Shown here: positions 1-8,817 of the stretch, one piece after another
How the letters are laid out: the number at the start of each line of letters is the position of its first letter
Position numbering within the stretch: the stretch's first letter is position 1
NCBI GenBank assembly: GCA_023091735.1
Contig: JALKBU010000523.1
Location: 1 to 35,380, forward strand
Direction of reading: 5' to 3'
DNA: 35,380 bases
Origin: Trichomonas tenax
Taxonomy: Eukaryota > Parabasalia > Trichomonadida > Trichomonadidae
Notes under the pieces: model-generated
Told to the model about the DNA's origin: nothing
Seen by the model: the letters and a program-made list of their open reading frames with translations, nothing else
Databases searched by the model: none
Program-made: the position numbers and the translations under genes

Positions 1-1401
1 TGTGAGAGAATCCTTGAGACTTGTTCCGTCTTTGTTTTCTTTATCTTTATACTTATCTTGGTCTTTGTTTGCTGCACCGCCGACCTTCTTTCCATCCTTA
101 GATGCATCAGCACCATCTTTGCCCTCAGTTTTGTTTGCTGTATCTTTATCCTGATCCTTCTTCGATGCTTCAGCTCCATCCTTGTTTTGGTCCTTATTCT
201 GAAGATCTGAAGCTTTATCACCAATAGCTTGAGATAACGGTCCAGCAGCATTTCTATCTTTAGACTGTTCATCATCTTTAGATTTTTCGTCTTTGCTTTG
301 CTTATCTGCGGCTTTATCTGTTCCTGTAGCAAGTGTTGCTCCAAGGATTGCTGATAAACCTCCAGGAATCTCTTTCTGTGAATCTTTCGCTAAATCCTTT
401 GTTGAATCTGTCTTCGCTTTATCTTCTGGTTTGTTATCAGCTGCATTTTGCTTTGAAGCGTCCTGAGGTTGCTTTGAGGCATCCTGTTGTCCTTGTTTGT
501 TGTTTATTATCTCGTTTTCTGGTGAAATTGTTTTGAAGATTTGTTTGATGATATTGATGCCATCCTCTTGCTGAGCGGGTGTAAGAGTTTCCTGGCGACT
601 TGTGTTCCTCGAGGACTGCTTATGTCTCGCGCTTGTTGGCGCTCCGGACGGTAAAACAGGTTTAATTTGATCCGATGGAGTTTCCGGATTATCTTCGTCA
701 GAAGCAGGTTCATCGAACTCCTCCTGTCCGGACTGATTTGCTGGTTGAAGATTTTTCTCCATTATAATCGATTCCTTGAGAATTTGATTCATTTCACCGA
801 GATTTTGTATATCGAGCGCTGCCTGCTGTGGGTCGTAGTTATTTCCCAAGAGTTTGTATAAAATTGATATAAGCACAGTCAATTCGTAGTTATAGCTGTA
901 TAACGTTTTTACGCGAATAGTCATATTGAGAAGTGCCTCATCTAACATTGCATCCTTTGGATCGCAAAGAACCTTTTGTATATGATCCAAATTTCGCTGC
1001 GCTTTATCACGAGATTGTTGTAAAGCTTGATATTTCTTTAATTGTTGATAGAATTCGGGGTCGTTTTTGAGTTTAGCCTTGATTTCATTGGCTTGGCTCT
1101 CTATTGCCTGAATTTCGGATGATAATTGTTTGATTTCGCAATGAAGTTTTCGACATTGTTGATCAGCTTTCGCGACTTGCATGTTTGTGTCATTCAAATC
1201 TTTACCAAGTTTCTGGTTTGTTTGGGATGCAATAATCAAAGCGGCCGAAAGTTGATCATTTTGTTGCCCTAATTCTTGATTCGTCCTTTGGAGCTCTGAT
1301 ATTTTGTTTAAATCTTGGGATTCCCCATCGCTGTTGCCGGAAGGACCATTTAGCGGCGTTTCTGATAGAGAGTCCCCATTAAATTTACGATTTGATGTCA
1401 T
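1..1401 (-). CDS. Coiled-coil protein with Lys/Asp/Gln-rich low-complexity C-terminal half (partial)
   Basis: An open frame begins at the ATG at 1401-1399 and runs 467 codons to the window edge without a stop, so the 3' end is missing. Residues about 28-140 are rich in Gln, Leu, Glu and Lys with heptad-like spacing, which suggests a coiled coil (LNKISELQRTNQELGQQ near its start). Residues about 145-210 look globular and mostly helical. After residue about 225 the protein becomes low complexity, rich in Lys, Asp, Gln, Ala and Ser, with short repeats (DASKQ twice, many KDQ/NKD units) and no hydrophobic segment. I see no enzymatic motif and do not recognise a family; a scaffold or cytoskeleton-associated role is only a guess. 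Regular coding texture over 1.4 kb makes it a real gene. Confidence 0.8.
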   Translation of the reverse strand, partial: MTSNRKFNGDSLSETPLNGPSGNSDGESQDLNKISELQRTNQELGQQNDQLSAALIIASQTNQKLGKDLNDTNMQVAKADQQCRKLHCEIKQLSSEIQAIESQANEIKAKLKNDPEFYQQLKKYQALQQSRDKAQRNLDHIQKVLCDPKDAMLDEALLNMTIRVKTLYSYNYELTVLISILYKLLGNNYDPQQAALDIQNLGEMNQILKESIIMEKNLQPANQSGQEEFDEPASDEDNPETPSDQIKPVLPSGAPTSARHKQSSRNTSRQETLTPAQQEDGINIIKQIFKTISPENEIINNKQGQQDASKQPQDASKQNAADNKPEDKAKTDSTKDLAKDSQKEIPGGLSAILGATLATGTDKAADKQSKDEKSKDDEQSKDRNAAGPLSQAIGDKASDLQNKDQNKDGAEASKKDQDKDTANKTEGKDGADASKDGKKVGGAANKDQDKYKDKENKDGTSLKDSLT

Positions 1402-1896
1402 TATAATAAAAAAATTTAGAAAACCGTTGAAAAATTTGAAAACTAGTTTTCGTTTCTATTGTGATATTTGGATTCTATACATTATGAAACTGCTAAAAAT
1501 ATTAAAAACGGCGATTTTTGAAAATTAAAAACGAGATCTAATAAAAATCTTTGATATTCTATATATAGAATGTACACAACTATATTTAAATAAACCCAAA
1601 AGATTTCGTTCTGAATCTGATTCTAAATCTGAAATTCGAAATATATCTACATATTTCAACGATAACAACAAAAACCTTTCACATACATCAATACAATACA
1701 TTAATTTCTATAAAGTAATCAAAGTTATCTCTCTTAATTTTGATTATTCAATGCGGTATTTGAAGATAACATTTCAAATTTATCATTTTCGTTTTTGCTT
1801 TTAAAATTAATATAACAATAAAGAAATATTAATATCATTAAGTGTGTTTAAATAGATGATAGATAATAAAAAAATTAATAAGATAAGAAAAATATT
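1402..1896. other. Intergenic spacer
   Basis: AT-rich spacer between two minus-strand genes. It holds the 5' flank of the coiled-coil gene and the 3' flank of the kinase gene. There is no clean TCA-Y-W initiator close to the upstream gene's ATG; TCAAATT and TCAACGG stand 30-40 bases before it on the minus strand. Nothing else is seen. Confidence 0.5.
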
Positions 1897-3270
1897 TTAT
1901 TTCATCAATTGCTTAACATCGTTTGTGAGTGCATCGAGCTGGTTCTTGAGAGAAACGTTCTGGTTCTTGAGGAACTCGACCTTCGCCTTGAGATCCTTGA
2001 TTCCAGCCTGCATTGCTGCAATCTTGTCCTCGTCCTCTTTTGAGAATTCCTGAGAAGTCGTCTTTGTGATCTTCTTCTCTGGCTGTGGTAGCTGCTGCTG
2101 AGCTGCTGGAGCTGGTGTTTCCTTTGGCTGAGCTGCTGGAGCAGGAGCTGAGTTTGTTTCCGTCTTTGTGATTGTGAACTTTCCAACACGAGAAACTGTC
2201 TTCGCGCCCTCCTTCTCAGCTGGAGGAACATGTGGCTTGTCAGCCTCAACTGCTGGAGCTGGCTTCTGTGTCTTGACTGGTGAAGGAACTTCAACTGGTG
2301 TCTGTGGATCCTCTGTTGGGAATTCCCATGTGAAAATCTCCTGTGGCTTCGGGCTCTGCTGCTCCTGCTGGGAGTTGTGAATGGCCTGGAACCTTGTAGC
2401 GAGCGGTGGAAGAGAATCGACTAGTTTGCGTGTTAATGCTTTGATATCTTTCGCCTGCTTGAAGAACTTGTGTTCAAGAAGCTGATGAGCTGTTGGGCGC
2501 TTTGATGGGCTTTGAACAAGGCAAGATTTGATGAAATCGCGGAAAGCAGAGCTGAATTTAGCATCTTCTGGAAGTTGTGGTGGTGGAGAGTTAACAATTT
2601 TGACGATAACTTCGAGTGGGAACAAGTTAGAATATGGAGCGGCACCTAAAGCGAGCTCAATTGCTGTAATACCTAAACTCCAGATATCAGCCTTCTCTGT
2701 GTATCCTTCTTCCTCCTTCAAGACTTCCGGAGCCATGTAGCATGGTGTACCGATGACAGTGAACCTAGCGCGCTTGCGCTGGCCGCCTTCGAGAAGATTA
2801 GCCGAAATTCCGAAATCACCGATCTTAACATCGCCCTGTTCGTTAATGAGGATGTTACCGGCCTTGATATCACGGTGAATTTGGCGATTATCGTGGAAAT
2901 AGCAAAGTGCTTGTAAAACTTCGTGAAGAATTGCTGCGATAATTGCTTCGTCCTGAATTCCCTTCTTGTTAGAGTATCTCATAATCTCGTAGCACGAACC
3001 AGCCGACATATATTCCATAACAATGTAAAGAACGGAGCCTTCGACGAAAGATCCATGGTACTCGACGACATTGGGGCTCTGTGATGTGCTCCAGAAGGCA
3101 ACTTCGTGGCGAAGATTCTCTATCTCGATCGGACAAGTTTCTAAGTCGATTGTTTTGAGTGCGACAGTGCGGCCGTTGGTGAGGCATTCAGCGATGTATA
3201 CTACAGCTGTAACACCTTTGCCAATTTGATTTAATATTTTGTATTGAGACTTCTCTAAAGGAAAACTCAT
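1897..3270 (-). CDS. Ste20-group Ser/Thr protein kinase, OSR1/SPAK/Fray-like
   Basis: A 457-residue kinase. The frame extends 8 codons further upstream but only to a TTG, so the ATG at 3270 (MSFPLEKSQYKIL) is taken as the start. The catalytic domain spans residues 10-271: glycine loop GKGVTAVV (17-24), Lys39, Glu56, HRDIKAGN (132-139), DFG (152-154) and GTPCYMAPE (174-182). The last motif, together with DEAIIAAILHEVL and the WSLGITAIELALGAAPY stretch, is the Ste20/germinal-centre signature and is closest to OSR1/SPAK/Fray kinases, which in animals sit below WNK kinases. FFKQAKDIKALTRKLVDSLP just after the domain also matches the Fray extension. A Pro/Ala/Thr-rich linker (300-405) follows, containing VGKFTITKT, then a C-terminal coiled coil (411-455). 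The animal CCT domain is not evident. All catalytic residues are present, so it should be active. The stop lies in ATAAAA, giving a TAAA signal. Confidence 0.93.
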   Translation of the reverse strand: MSFPLEKSQYKILNQIGKGVTAVVYIAECLTNGRTVALKTIDLETCPIEIENLRHEVAFWSTSQSPNVVEYHGSFVEGSVLYIVMEYMSAGSCYEIMRYSNKKGIQDEAIIAAILHEVLQALCYFHDNRQIHRDIKAGNILINEQGDVKIGDFGISANLLEGGQRKRARFTVIGTPCYMAPEVLKEEEGYTEKADIWSLGITAIELALGAAPYSNLFPLEVIVKIVNSPPPQLPEDAKFSSAFRDFIKSCLVQSPSKRPTAHQLLEHKFFKQAKDIKALTRKLVDSLPPLATRFQAIHNSQQEQQSPKPQEIFTWEFPTEDPQTPVEVPSPVKTQKPAPAVEADKPHVPPAEKEGAKTVSRVGKFTITKTETNSAPAPAAQPKETPAPAAQQQLPQPEKKITKTTSQEFSKEDEDKIAAMQAGIKDLKAKVEFLKNQNVSLKNQLDALTNDVKQLMK

Positions 3271-3311
3271 TTTAAATTTATAGAAAACTGACAAATTTTT
3301 ACATCAAAAAT

Positions 3312-3319
3312 AAAAGTGA
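3312..3319 (-). promoter_or_regulatory. Initiator (Inr) match before the Fray-like kinase
   Basis: On the minus strand this reads TCACTTTT, a match to the trichomonad Inr TCA+1-Y-W. A+1 would be 3317, giving a 5' leader of about 46 nt, longer than usual. The wider ATGTCACTTTTATT is identical to the sequence before the PLAC8 gene. Confidence 0.5.
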
Positions 3320-4209
3320 CATCGCTATTTTTGATATGAGATATGTTCACTCAGTTTTATTTCATTTTCTGCTTTTGCATACTCTTTAGGGGCTATTTTT
3401 ATGAGTGTCGGACAAAAGTGTTAACTCTCCAAAATGATCAGTCCTGTCTCACTGCCTATAGATGTATATACCTATAAAGAGTTTATATTTCGAATCTGGT
3501 TGCGCCATCGTTAAATTTAATCAAAATTGAAAAATATGTTCATTTTATGCTTATAAATGAATCCACGGGTTTACTTTTAAGTATTTTTTACGAGTGTGTC
3601 AATTTCGATCGCTGAAGTTCCTTATTATTTTCCCAATTAACGCTGAATACTCTCATTTGCGATATTTCATCCAAAGCATTAAAACTGAAGGTAAATCGAA
3701 TAACAATGGAGAACTATAGTTATAAAAATCGGTTATCATTTTTCAATCCAAAAATTAAAATTAAAGAAGAATAAAAGTATCATAATTTATCATAAATCAC
3801 AACAGAATTTGCATTCTTTCAATAACAATGCTTGGTTAAAACAATATAAAAATTCAAAATTTTCATATTAAAATCCAATTCTTCAAATCTACCATTCTAC
3901 ATGTATGCAAAAAAATAATATCAATCGTCGTTGCTCATTTTTGTCAAAACCAATTTGAAATAAAGATTAAAAAACATGATTTCCAAAATGAATCGATGTT
4001 CAATTGATAAACACAGTAGTTGATTTATATTCAAGTCGTCGCTAAAATATTGGTTGTTAAATTGAATATCGAGAAAAATTTGAAAAATTTGATAAAAATG
4101 ATGGAATACTTTGATGACAGGTTGAACATAAAAATTCAATGAATTTTATCGTTGAGTTTTGTTCGTAAATGACCGAGAAAGAGAGAAATGAGGAGAATAT
4201 GTTAGAATG
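3320..4209. other. Divergent intergenic spacer
   Basis: About 0.9 kb between the kinase (leftward) and the PLAC8 gene (rightward). It is AT-rich with stops in all frames; the one 72-codon frame (3921-4139, minus) starts with TTG and has random AT-rich composition. No RNA gene or repeat is seen. Confidence 0.5.
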
Positions 4210-4217
4210 TCACTTTT
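4210..4217 (+). promoter_or_regulatory. Initiator (Inr) match before the PLAC8 gene
   Basis: TCACTTTT with A+1 at 4212, 22 nt before the ATG at 4234. This is a good match in sequence and spacing to the trichomonad Inr. It lies in the longer ATGTCACTTTTATT shared with the divergent kinase promoter. Confidence 0.65.
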
Positions 4218-4233
4218 ATTAATATAAAGCGCA

Positions 4234-4548
4234 ATGAGTGTAAATTACCACTCAGGGCTTTTCTCATGTTTCTCTGATGTGCAAGTTTGCTGCCTCGGGA
4301 TGGTGTATCCCTGTTGTCTTAATGCCTCGAACTTTGCGCAACTCAGAGAAGAGGATTGCACGATTTTTCACTGTATTTTCCAAGTCCATCCTTTTTGGGT
4401 CCGGCAGATGGTCAAAGATAAGAAAGGAATACAGAAAAACTTCTTAAGAGACTGTTCAACAATTGTCTTTTGTATGCCATGCGCTATTTGCCAGGATTCA
4501 CGTGAATTATTCAACAACAACTTCGATTCAACACCATTGATCAACTAA
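4234..4548 (+). CDS. PLAC8-family Cys-rich protein
   Basis: A 104-residue protein, the usual length for a single-domain PLAC8 (Cys-rich, cornifelin-like) protein. It has the family pattern: an N-terminal W/F-SGLFSCFSD-type start (7-16), a first Cys cluster (CC at 19-20, CC at 27-28), a middle Cys pair (42, 47), and the C-terminal block DCSTIVFCMPCAICQDSREL (73-92), which matches the family's CxxxxxCxxCALCQxxREL motif. Hydrophobic runs around both Cys clusters suggest membrane association. Family members influence cell size and metal handling in plants and fungi; its role in protists is unknown. The ATG is well supported by the Inr 22 nt upstream. The stop is followed by AACATT, with no TAAA at the stop itself. 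Confidence 0.85.
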   Translation: MSVNYHSGLFSCFSDVQVCCLGMVYPCCLNASNFAQLREEDCTIFHCIFQVHPFWVRQMVKDKKGIQKNFLRDCSTIVFCMPCAICQDSRELFNNNFDSTPLIN

Positions 4549-5472
4549 CATTGCATACATAAGATATATTTTCCATTTCAAAAAAAAATTTATGATAACG
4601 AATTTATATGCATTGCTATACATAAGCAACGCTTTCCATTTCATGTTACATCAAATATATTGAATAATATCGAATAGCAAAAAATCTTTCTTAAATCATC
4701 ACAAAAACTATGACCGATTTCATGCACGCTACCGAACAGTTTCAAGTGTGTATCTTGAAAATCATTGGTTTTTGAATGGTCAATTGAAACCACAAAAATA
4801 ATCCTTTTTCGTTCAAGAACGTGATTGTGCCTCTTAAATACTCTACAAGTAGAATCCGTAGATTGGTTTTCTTTGGATTACCCATAGATATATCGTTTTA
4901 TTTTTTGTATATAATAAAATCTATCATGCTAATCTTTCTATCAATCCACGCACTTCATTTTTGCAAATAAGTTTTTCATCAATCTTTCCCCATTACAGAA
5001 ATAAGATTTGAAAATATGGAAAGGTTATGAGAAAGCAAAGAAAGTACATCATCAATGTATACAGATGTCGGAGAAATCGTTGGTTTCATGGCGGTTGAAA
5101 TTGAAAACAAGTTTCACATTAGAATACCAAAATTGAATCCGGAACTATCATTCCTCATTTGTTTTTCAGCACAAACTATGCCTAAGTGTGCTATATTCAT
5201 GAGCTCTTTATCCTTAAATGATTACAATGATTTGATATTTATATCCAAAATTTTATAATTTTATTCAAAGAAACTTGAAATATTGATAATATAAATGATT
5301 TACGAAAATTCTAAATAATTAAATTTGATTATTTTTGATATAGATTCGGATTTAATAATAAAAATGTCCAAAACAGATAATTTCAAGCCAATTACAACAA
5401 AATGCTAAAATTTCCTTTAAAATCTATGATAACAAATGTTGTACATGCTATGTTTTCAGTTTAAAAAGATTT
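4549..5472. other. Intergenic spacer
   Basis: AT-rich spacer between PLAC8 and the RasGEF. A 67-codon ATG frame at 5055-5258 (+) has no domain, no Inr and no coding bias that I can see, and I do not call it a gene. Confidence 0.45.
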
Positions 5473-5480
5473 TCATTTTT
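5473..5480 (+). promoter_or_regulatory. Initiator (Inr) match before the RasGEF gene
   Basis: TCATTTTT with A+1 at 5475, 36 nt before the ATG at 5511. It matches TCA+1-Y-W; the leader is longer than typical. Confidence 0.45.
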
Positions 5481-5510
5481 CTGAAAAGACGATAATCTCA
5501 ATAATAATAA

Positions 5511-7283
5511 ATGACGAATTTTAACTCAACATTATACGAAAATTTCGCGAAAGAGCCGATTTCCGTCTCCAGGGAAATGGACCTTGCGCGCCAGGTCTTC
5601 ACTTCCACTGCTGACGTCGATCGTTCTAAATGGCGTGAAACAGTTTTAAATCGAAATCCAGAAATCCAGAGACTACGCGAGACATTAAATCCACTTCAGC
5701 GTGCAATCGCATTTTCTAAAAAGTATCTTCCAGAAAATCGCTTCGTTGATCCGGATGTTTTGATTTCGCTCATAAGCCAGCATTTAAGGACACTTGGCTT
5801 AGTCGAAACCCAGGCTTCTCTCCACAGAGAGTGGGATCGCCAAACAAGTACACCTCACAGACAAAATTCAATATTGTCAATGCTCGCACAAAGAGCTGTT
5901 TACAAAACTCAAAAGTTTTGGGAGTTAACAGTACCTTCGTGCCACGTTGCGCCGGAAACGAAACAGATTCAAGCTGCATTGGCTACAGAAGTCTCTACAA
6001 CAATCGGATCGACGCCAAAGCTTTTGGAGGATACATCCCCGCTCAACCAGGAGAAGGAGGGCGACGAGAACTTCATCAAGTACGAAGACAACACTCCTGT
6101 CGAAGCTTCGCTCAATCAACTCGTGTATTACGCTACATCTCGTAAACCAGGCGCTGCAGACCTCATGAAGGCAATGTGCCTCACAATCAACTCCTACAGT
6201 TCGAACAAAGTGTTCTTCCGCAAGATTTGCGATAGAACCTTACAATTCAGTGAAGCAAACTCACAGAGTGACATCATTCTTTGCATGAAACTGTTCGTTG
6301 AATGGATCAATGGTGCAGGAAAAGACCTTGAACCCGAAATTTTGGACAACATTCAAAAATTTGTGGACGTTTACATTCGTCCCAGATTCCCTAACGCTTG
6401 CAACTTGATTACAATTCGCCAGAACATGAAAACTAGCCACCTTCGTGATGCTGTTACCGTTCCAGTTGAACTTGGAAATCTCAAAGGAATTTGGACAGGC
6501 GATTTCGATCTCATTGAGCTTCCAGCAGCTGAGCTTGCTCGTCAGCTCACTGTATGGAGCTATACCAAGTACTACGCGATTCAGCGTACAGAGTTGCTCG
6601 ATTGCGCTTGGGAAAAGCCTCGCCTCAAGCACAGAGCGCCGAATGTCGTTGCCCTCACAGGACACTTCAACTTGGTATCCATGTGGGCTGCAAAGAAAGT
6701 TCTTGAGAGTGATAATCTCAAGAAACGTTTAGACACGTTGAGTTATCTCATCCAAGTTCTCAGCATATTGTTCGAAAACAAGAACTACTTCGACTGCATG
6801 GGTATCCTCGGCGGTCTCGATTCAAACGCATTATACAGAATGAGAGTCCACTTTTCTCTCATTTCTCAAGCAGAACGCGATACATTGGAGCGTATTCGCA
6901 ACGAGTATTCTCCAGACAAACAGTTCGCACGTCTTCGTTCGCTTTTCGATAAAGCAATCGAAGAGAGAAAACCAGCTCTTCCATACATCGGCGTTCTCCT
7001 TTCAGATCTTTTCAAGTTCGATGACGCTACACAACCGTTCATCAACGGCCTTATCAACGTCAGGAAGGTCAAGAAAGTCTACCAGATGATCTCTAAGATC
7101 GAAGACTTCTCGATCAACAAATACAAATATCTTCCAATCGACCAAGTCCAAGTCAAGCTCGACGAGCTCAGTCACGTCGAAGAGGACTGGATGTCGTTCA
7201 GATCTGGCGAGTGCGAGCCAGATGGAGCACAGACTGAAGCAGATTTGCTTAATGTCTTACCTATCGAGAAGATTGCTCAGTAA
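5511..7283 (+). CDS. LisH-containing Ras guanine nucleotide exchange factor
   Basis: A 590-residue protein. A LisH-like dimerisation segment lies at about 82-110 (LISQHLRTLGLVETQASL). A RasGEF N-terminal (REM) module spans about 195-300. A CDC25-type catalytic domain spans about 327-560, with the conserved DLIELPAAELARQLTVWSY start, LTGHFNLVSMWAAKKVL (helical hairpin region) and PALPYIGVLLSDLFKFDD. These make it a factor that loads GTP onto a Ras-family GTPase at a membrane or in the cytosol. LisH-RasGEF combinations are common in amoebae and trichomonads. The catalytic core looks complete. The 3' part of the gene is richer in GC and C-ending codons than the 5' part. The stop is TAA, and a TAAA lies about 40 nt downstream. 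Confidence 0.93.
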   Translation: MTNFNSTLYENFAKEPISVSREMDLARQVFTSTADVDRSKWRETVLNRNPEIQRLRETLNPLQRAIAFSKKYLPENRFVDPDVLISLISQHLRTLGLVETQASLHREWDRQTSTPHRQNSILSMLAQRAVYKTQKFWELTVPSCHVAPETKQIQAALATEVSTTIGSTPKLLEDTSPLNQEKEGDENFIKYEDNTPVEASLNQLVYYATSRKPGAADLMKAMCLTINSYSSNKVFFRKICDRTLQFSEANSQSDIILCMKLFVEWINGAGKDLEPEILDNIQKFVDVYIRPRFPNACNLITIRQNMKTSHLRDAVTVPVELGNLKGIWTGDFDLIELPAAELARQLTVWSYTKYYAIQRTELLDCAWEKPRLKHRAPNVVALTGHFNLVSMWAAKKVLESDNLKKRLDTLSYLIQVLSILFENKNYFDCMGILGGLDSNALYRMRVHFSLISQAERDTLERIRNEYSPDKQFARLRSLFDKAIEERKPALPYIGVLLSDLFKFDDATQPFINGLINVRKVKKVYQMISKIEDFSINKYKYLPIDQVQVKLDELSHVEEDWMSFRSGECEPDGAQTEADLLNVLPIEKIAQ

Positions 7284-7485
7284 TGTATTATTTTATTATC
7301 TATTGTGGAATTAAACATACTTTTCATTGTTTATATAAATGAATTTATCGCAATTTTTCTTATATTGATTTTTGATGATCAAAACAAACTTAAATCACTA
7401 TACTGTAGCAATTTATAAAACAGTGTAACATTGTTCGCTGTTATTCTTTACACGTCTTTATTTAATTTTTACACGAAAGACAATT

Positions 7486-7526
7486 ATTTTACATGACAAT
7501 ATTCACATTTTACATGACATATTCAT
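7486..7526. repeat. Two-copy 21/20-bp tandem repeat with ACATGACA core
   Basis: ATTTTACATGACAATATTCAC (7486-7506) is followed directly by a near copy lacking one A (7507-7526). The TTTTACATGACA core recurs in the inverted-repeat element 300 bp away and at several other spacer sites. Confidence 0.75.
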
Positions 7527-7825
7527 ATGAAATGGCTTTTGGAGCATAATCTCTTAACATCATATAGGGATATAGTTTGCAAAGTAGATTTTTCATTGGA
7601 AGATATTAGATATTAAAATATTTTATGTCTTGAAATTTATTTTCATAATTGGTCTTTGGGAGTATTTTGATTATAAAGAAATCGATAATTTTAGTATTAG
7701 ATTGATGCTATTTTCCTTCATTTCGACTTTTATTTTTCATATAAATTTGTTTATTGAAATTAGCTAAAAATCTTCTATATTCCTGGCCGATTTGAACTCA
7801 CAATATGCTATAGTTTCTATGTGTA

Positions 7826-7896
7826 GGGTATAATAAAGAGTCATAAAAAGTGACGTGTTTACATGGCAGTTATAAATATGTTTTGACATGTAAAGT
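7826..7896 (+). repeat. Left terminal inverted repeat
   Basis: Left arm of the 287-bp element; it pairs with 8042-8112. The arm itself holds a smaller inverted pair, TTACATGGCA and TGACATGTAAA. Confidence 0.75.
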
Positions 7897-7917
7897 ATAC
7901 CATTTTAACAAAGGGTG

Positions 7918-8001
7918 TTCTATTAAGCTTGATAGATGCTCTAACAAGCTTGATATACTCTCTAACAAGATTTGCAGATGCTATAACAAGTTTAATTGAA
8001 C
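7918..8001 (+). repeat. Four 21-bp tandem units inside the element
   Basis: Units start at 7918, 7939, 7960 and 7981. The consensus is about CTCTAACAAGCTTGATAGATG. The period is exact; divergence between units is about 10-45%. Confidence 0.75.
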
Positions 8002-8041
8002 TTATAAATAATTAGCAAATGCAGACTTTATAAATAAACCA

Positions 8042-8112
8042 ATTTTACATGTCAAAATGAAATTCATTTGCCATGTAACCACGCCACTTTTTCGTGACTT
8101 TTTATTATACCC
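8042..8112 (-). repeat. Right terminal inverted repeat
   Basis: Right arm of the 287-bp element, the reverse complement of 7826-7896 with scattered substitutions. Confidence 0.75.
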
Positions 8113-8742
8113 AACAATTTGTGATATGTCCCTAATATACTTAGTTATTAAAATTGATTTTGTTTGTAATGTTGTAAATAATACTCCCACACGTGTGAAC
8201 AAGCACAAATAACGCTGTATTATTCTTTTACACACAAATATTAACATATGTCAATGATTTTCAATGTACATTATTGATCTATTTTCCTAAAAAATTAAAT
8301 TTCCTTTCTCGATTTTTTTTTTGATTTTATTAAGTGAAACAATAAGTATGCAGCACTTACGCATTTTCCAATGGCGTATTTTTTGGACATACGCAAAACT
8401 GTTATGCACTTGCGATTTGTAAAATAAAAATAATTTTTTATTATAGGCAGACAAAGTTAAAATGGAAGTTTCATTAAACTGTAAATATACTTCATAATAG
8501 CTCTTGCCATAGAATCAGTCAGAAAATATATTACTTTCCTATCAATAATCCATAGTGCGTGTTCAATCTTAAAACTCACTGAATTTTTTGTATTGTGTGT
8601 ATAATTGATAGTGCGCACAGGCCAAATAAGTTCTGAAAACCGACCAGACCTTTTCAATATTTATAGCTTATGAGACGCTCGTACTCAGATTTATATGTAC
8701 TTAAGAATTTTGTGCGTGTTCAAAATTTTTGCTGCAAAATAG
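8113..8742. other. Spacer downstream of the 2140-residue gene
   Basis: AT-rich, with no gene supported. It contains CGCATTTTCCAATGGCGTA and ACATACGC near 8360-8396, a loose inverted motif. The former coding extension of the next gene ends at 8743-8745. Confidence 0.4.
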
Positions 8743-8817
8743 CTAAATTGATTGTACGTCTTCTTGTTCTTTATTTTCATCTTTTTCTTGTCCTTCATCT
8801 TCATCATCTTCTTGTTT

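Larger units (their letters stand above)
7826..8112. mobile_element. MITE-like element with about 71-bp terminal inverted repeats
   Basis: The 287-bp stretch starts GGGTATAATAAA and ends with its reverse complement TTTATTATACCC. The arms (7826-7896 and 8042-8112) align over about 71 bp at roughly 80% identity with one or two single-base indels, including shared TTACATGGCA and TTTTGACATGTAAA blocks. The interior carries four 21-bp tandem units. No transposase is encoded. Flanks (...ATGTGTA / AACAATTTG...) show no clear target-site duplication, so it may be old, or end-trimmed. A non-autonomous DNA transposon is the simplest reading; the superfamily cannot be assigned. Confidence 0.75.

Noticed and set aside
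3921..4139. 72-codon minus-strand frame between the kinase and PLAC8 genes
   Set aside because: It starts with TTG, is Phe/Leu/Asn-rich from AT bias, and shows no coding texture.
5055..5258. 67-codon ATG frame in the PLAC8-RasGEF spacer
   Set aside because: No domain, no Inr close to the ATG and AT-driven amino-acid composition; frames of this length are expected by chance here.
7480..8112. CRISPR-like array
   Set aside because: The repeats are directly adjacent tandem units without spacers, and the genome is eukaryotic.
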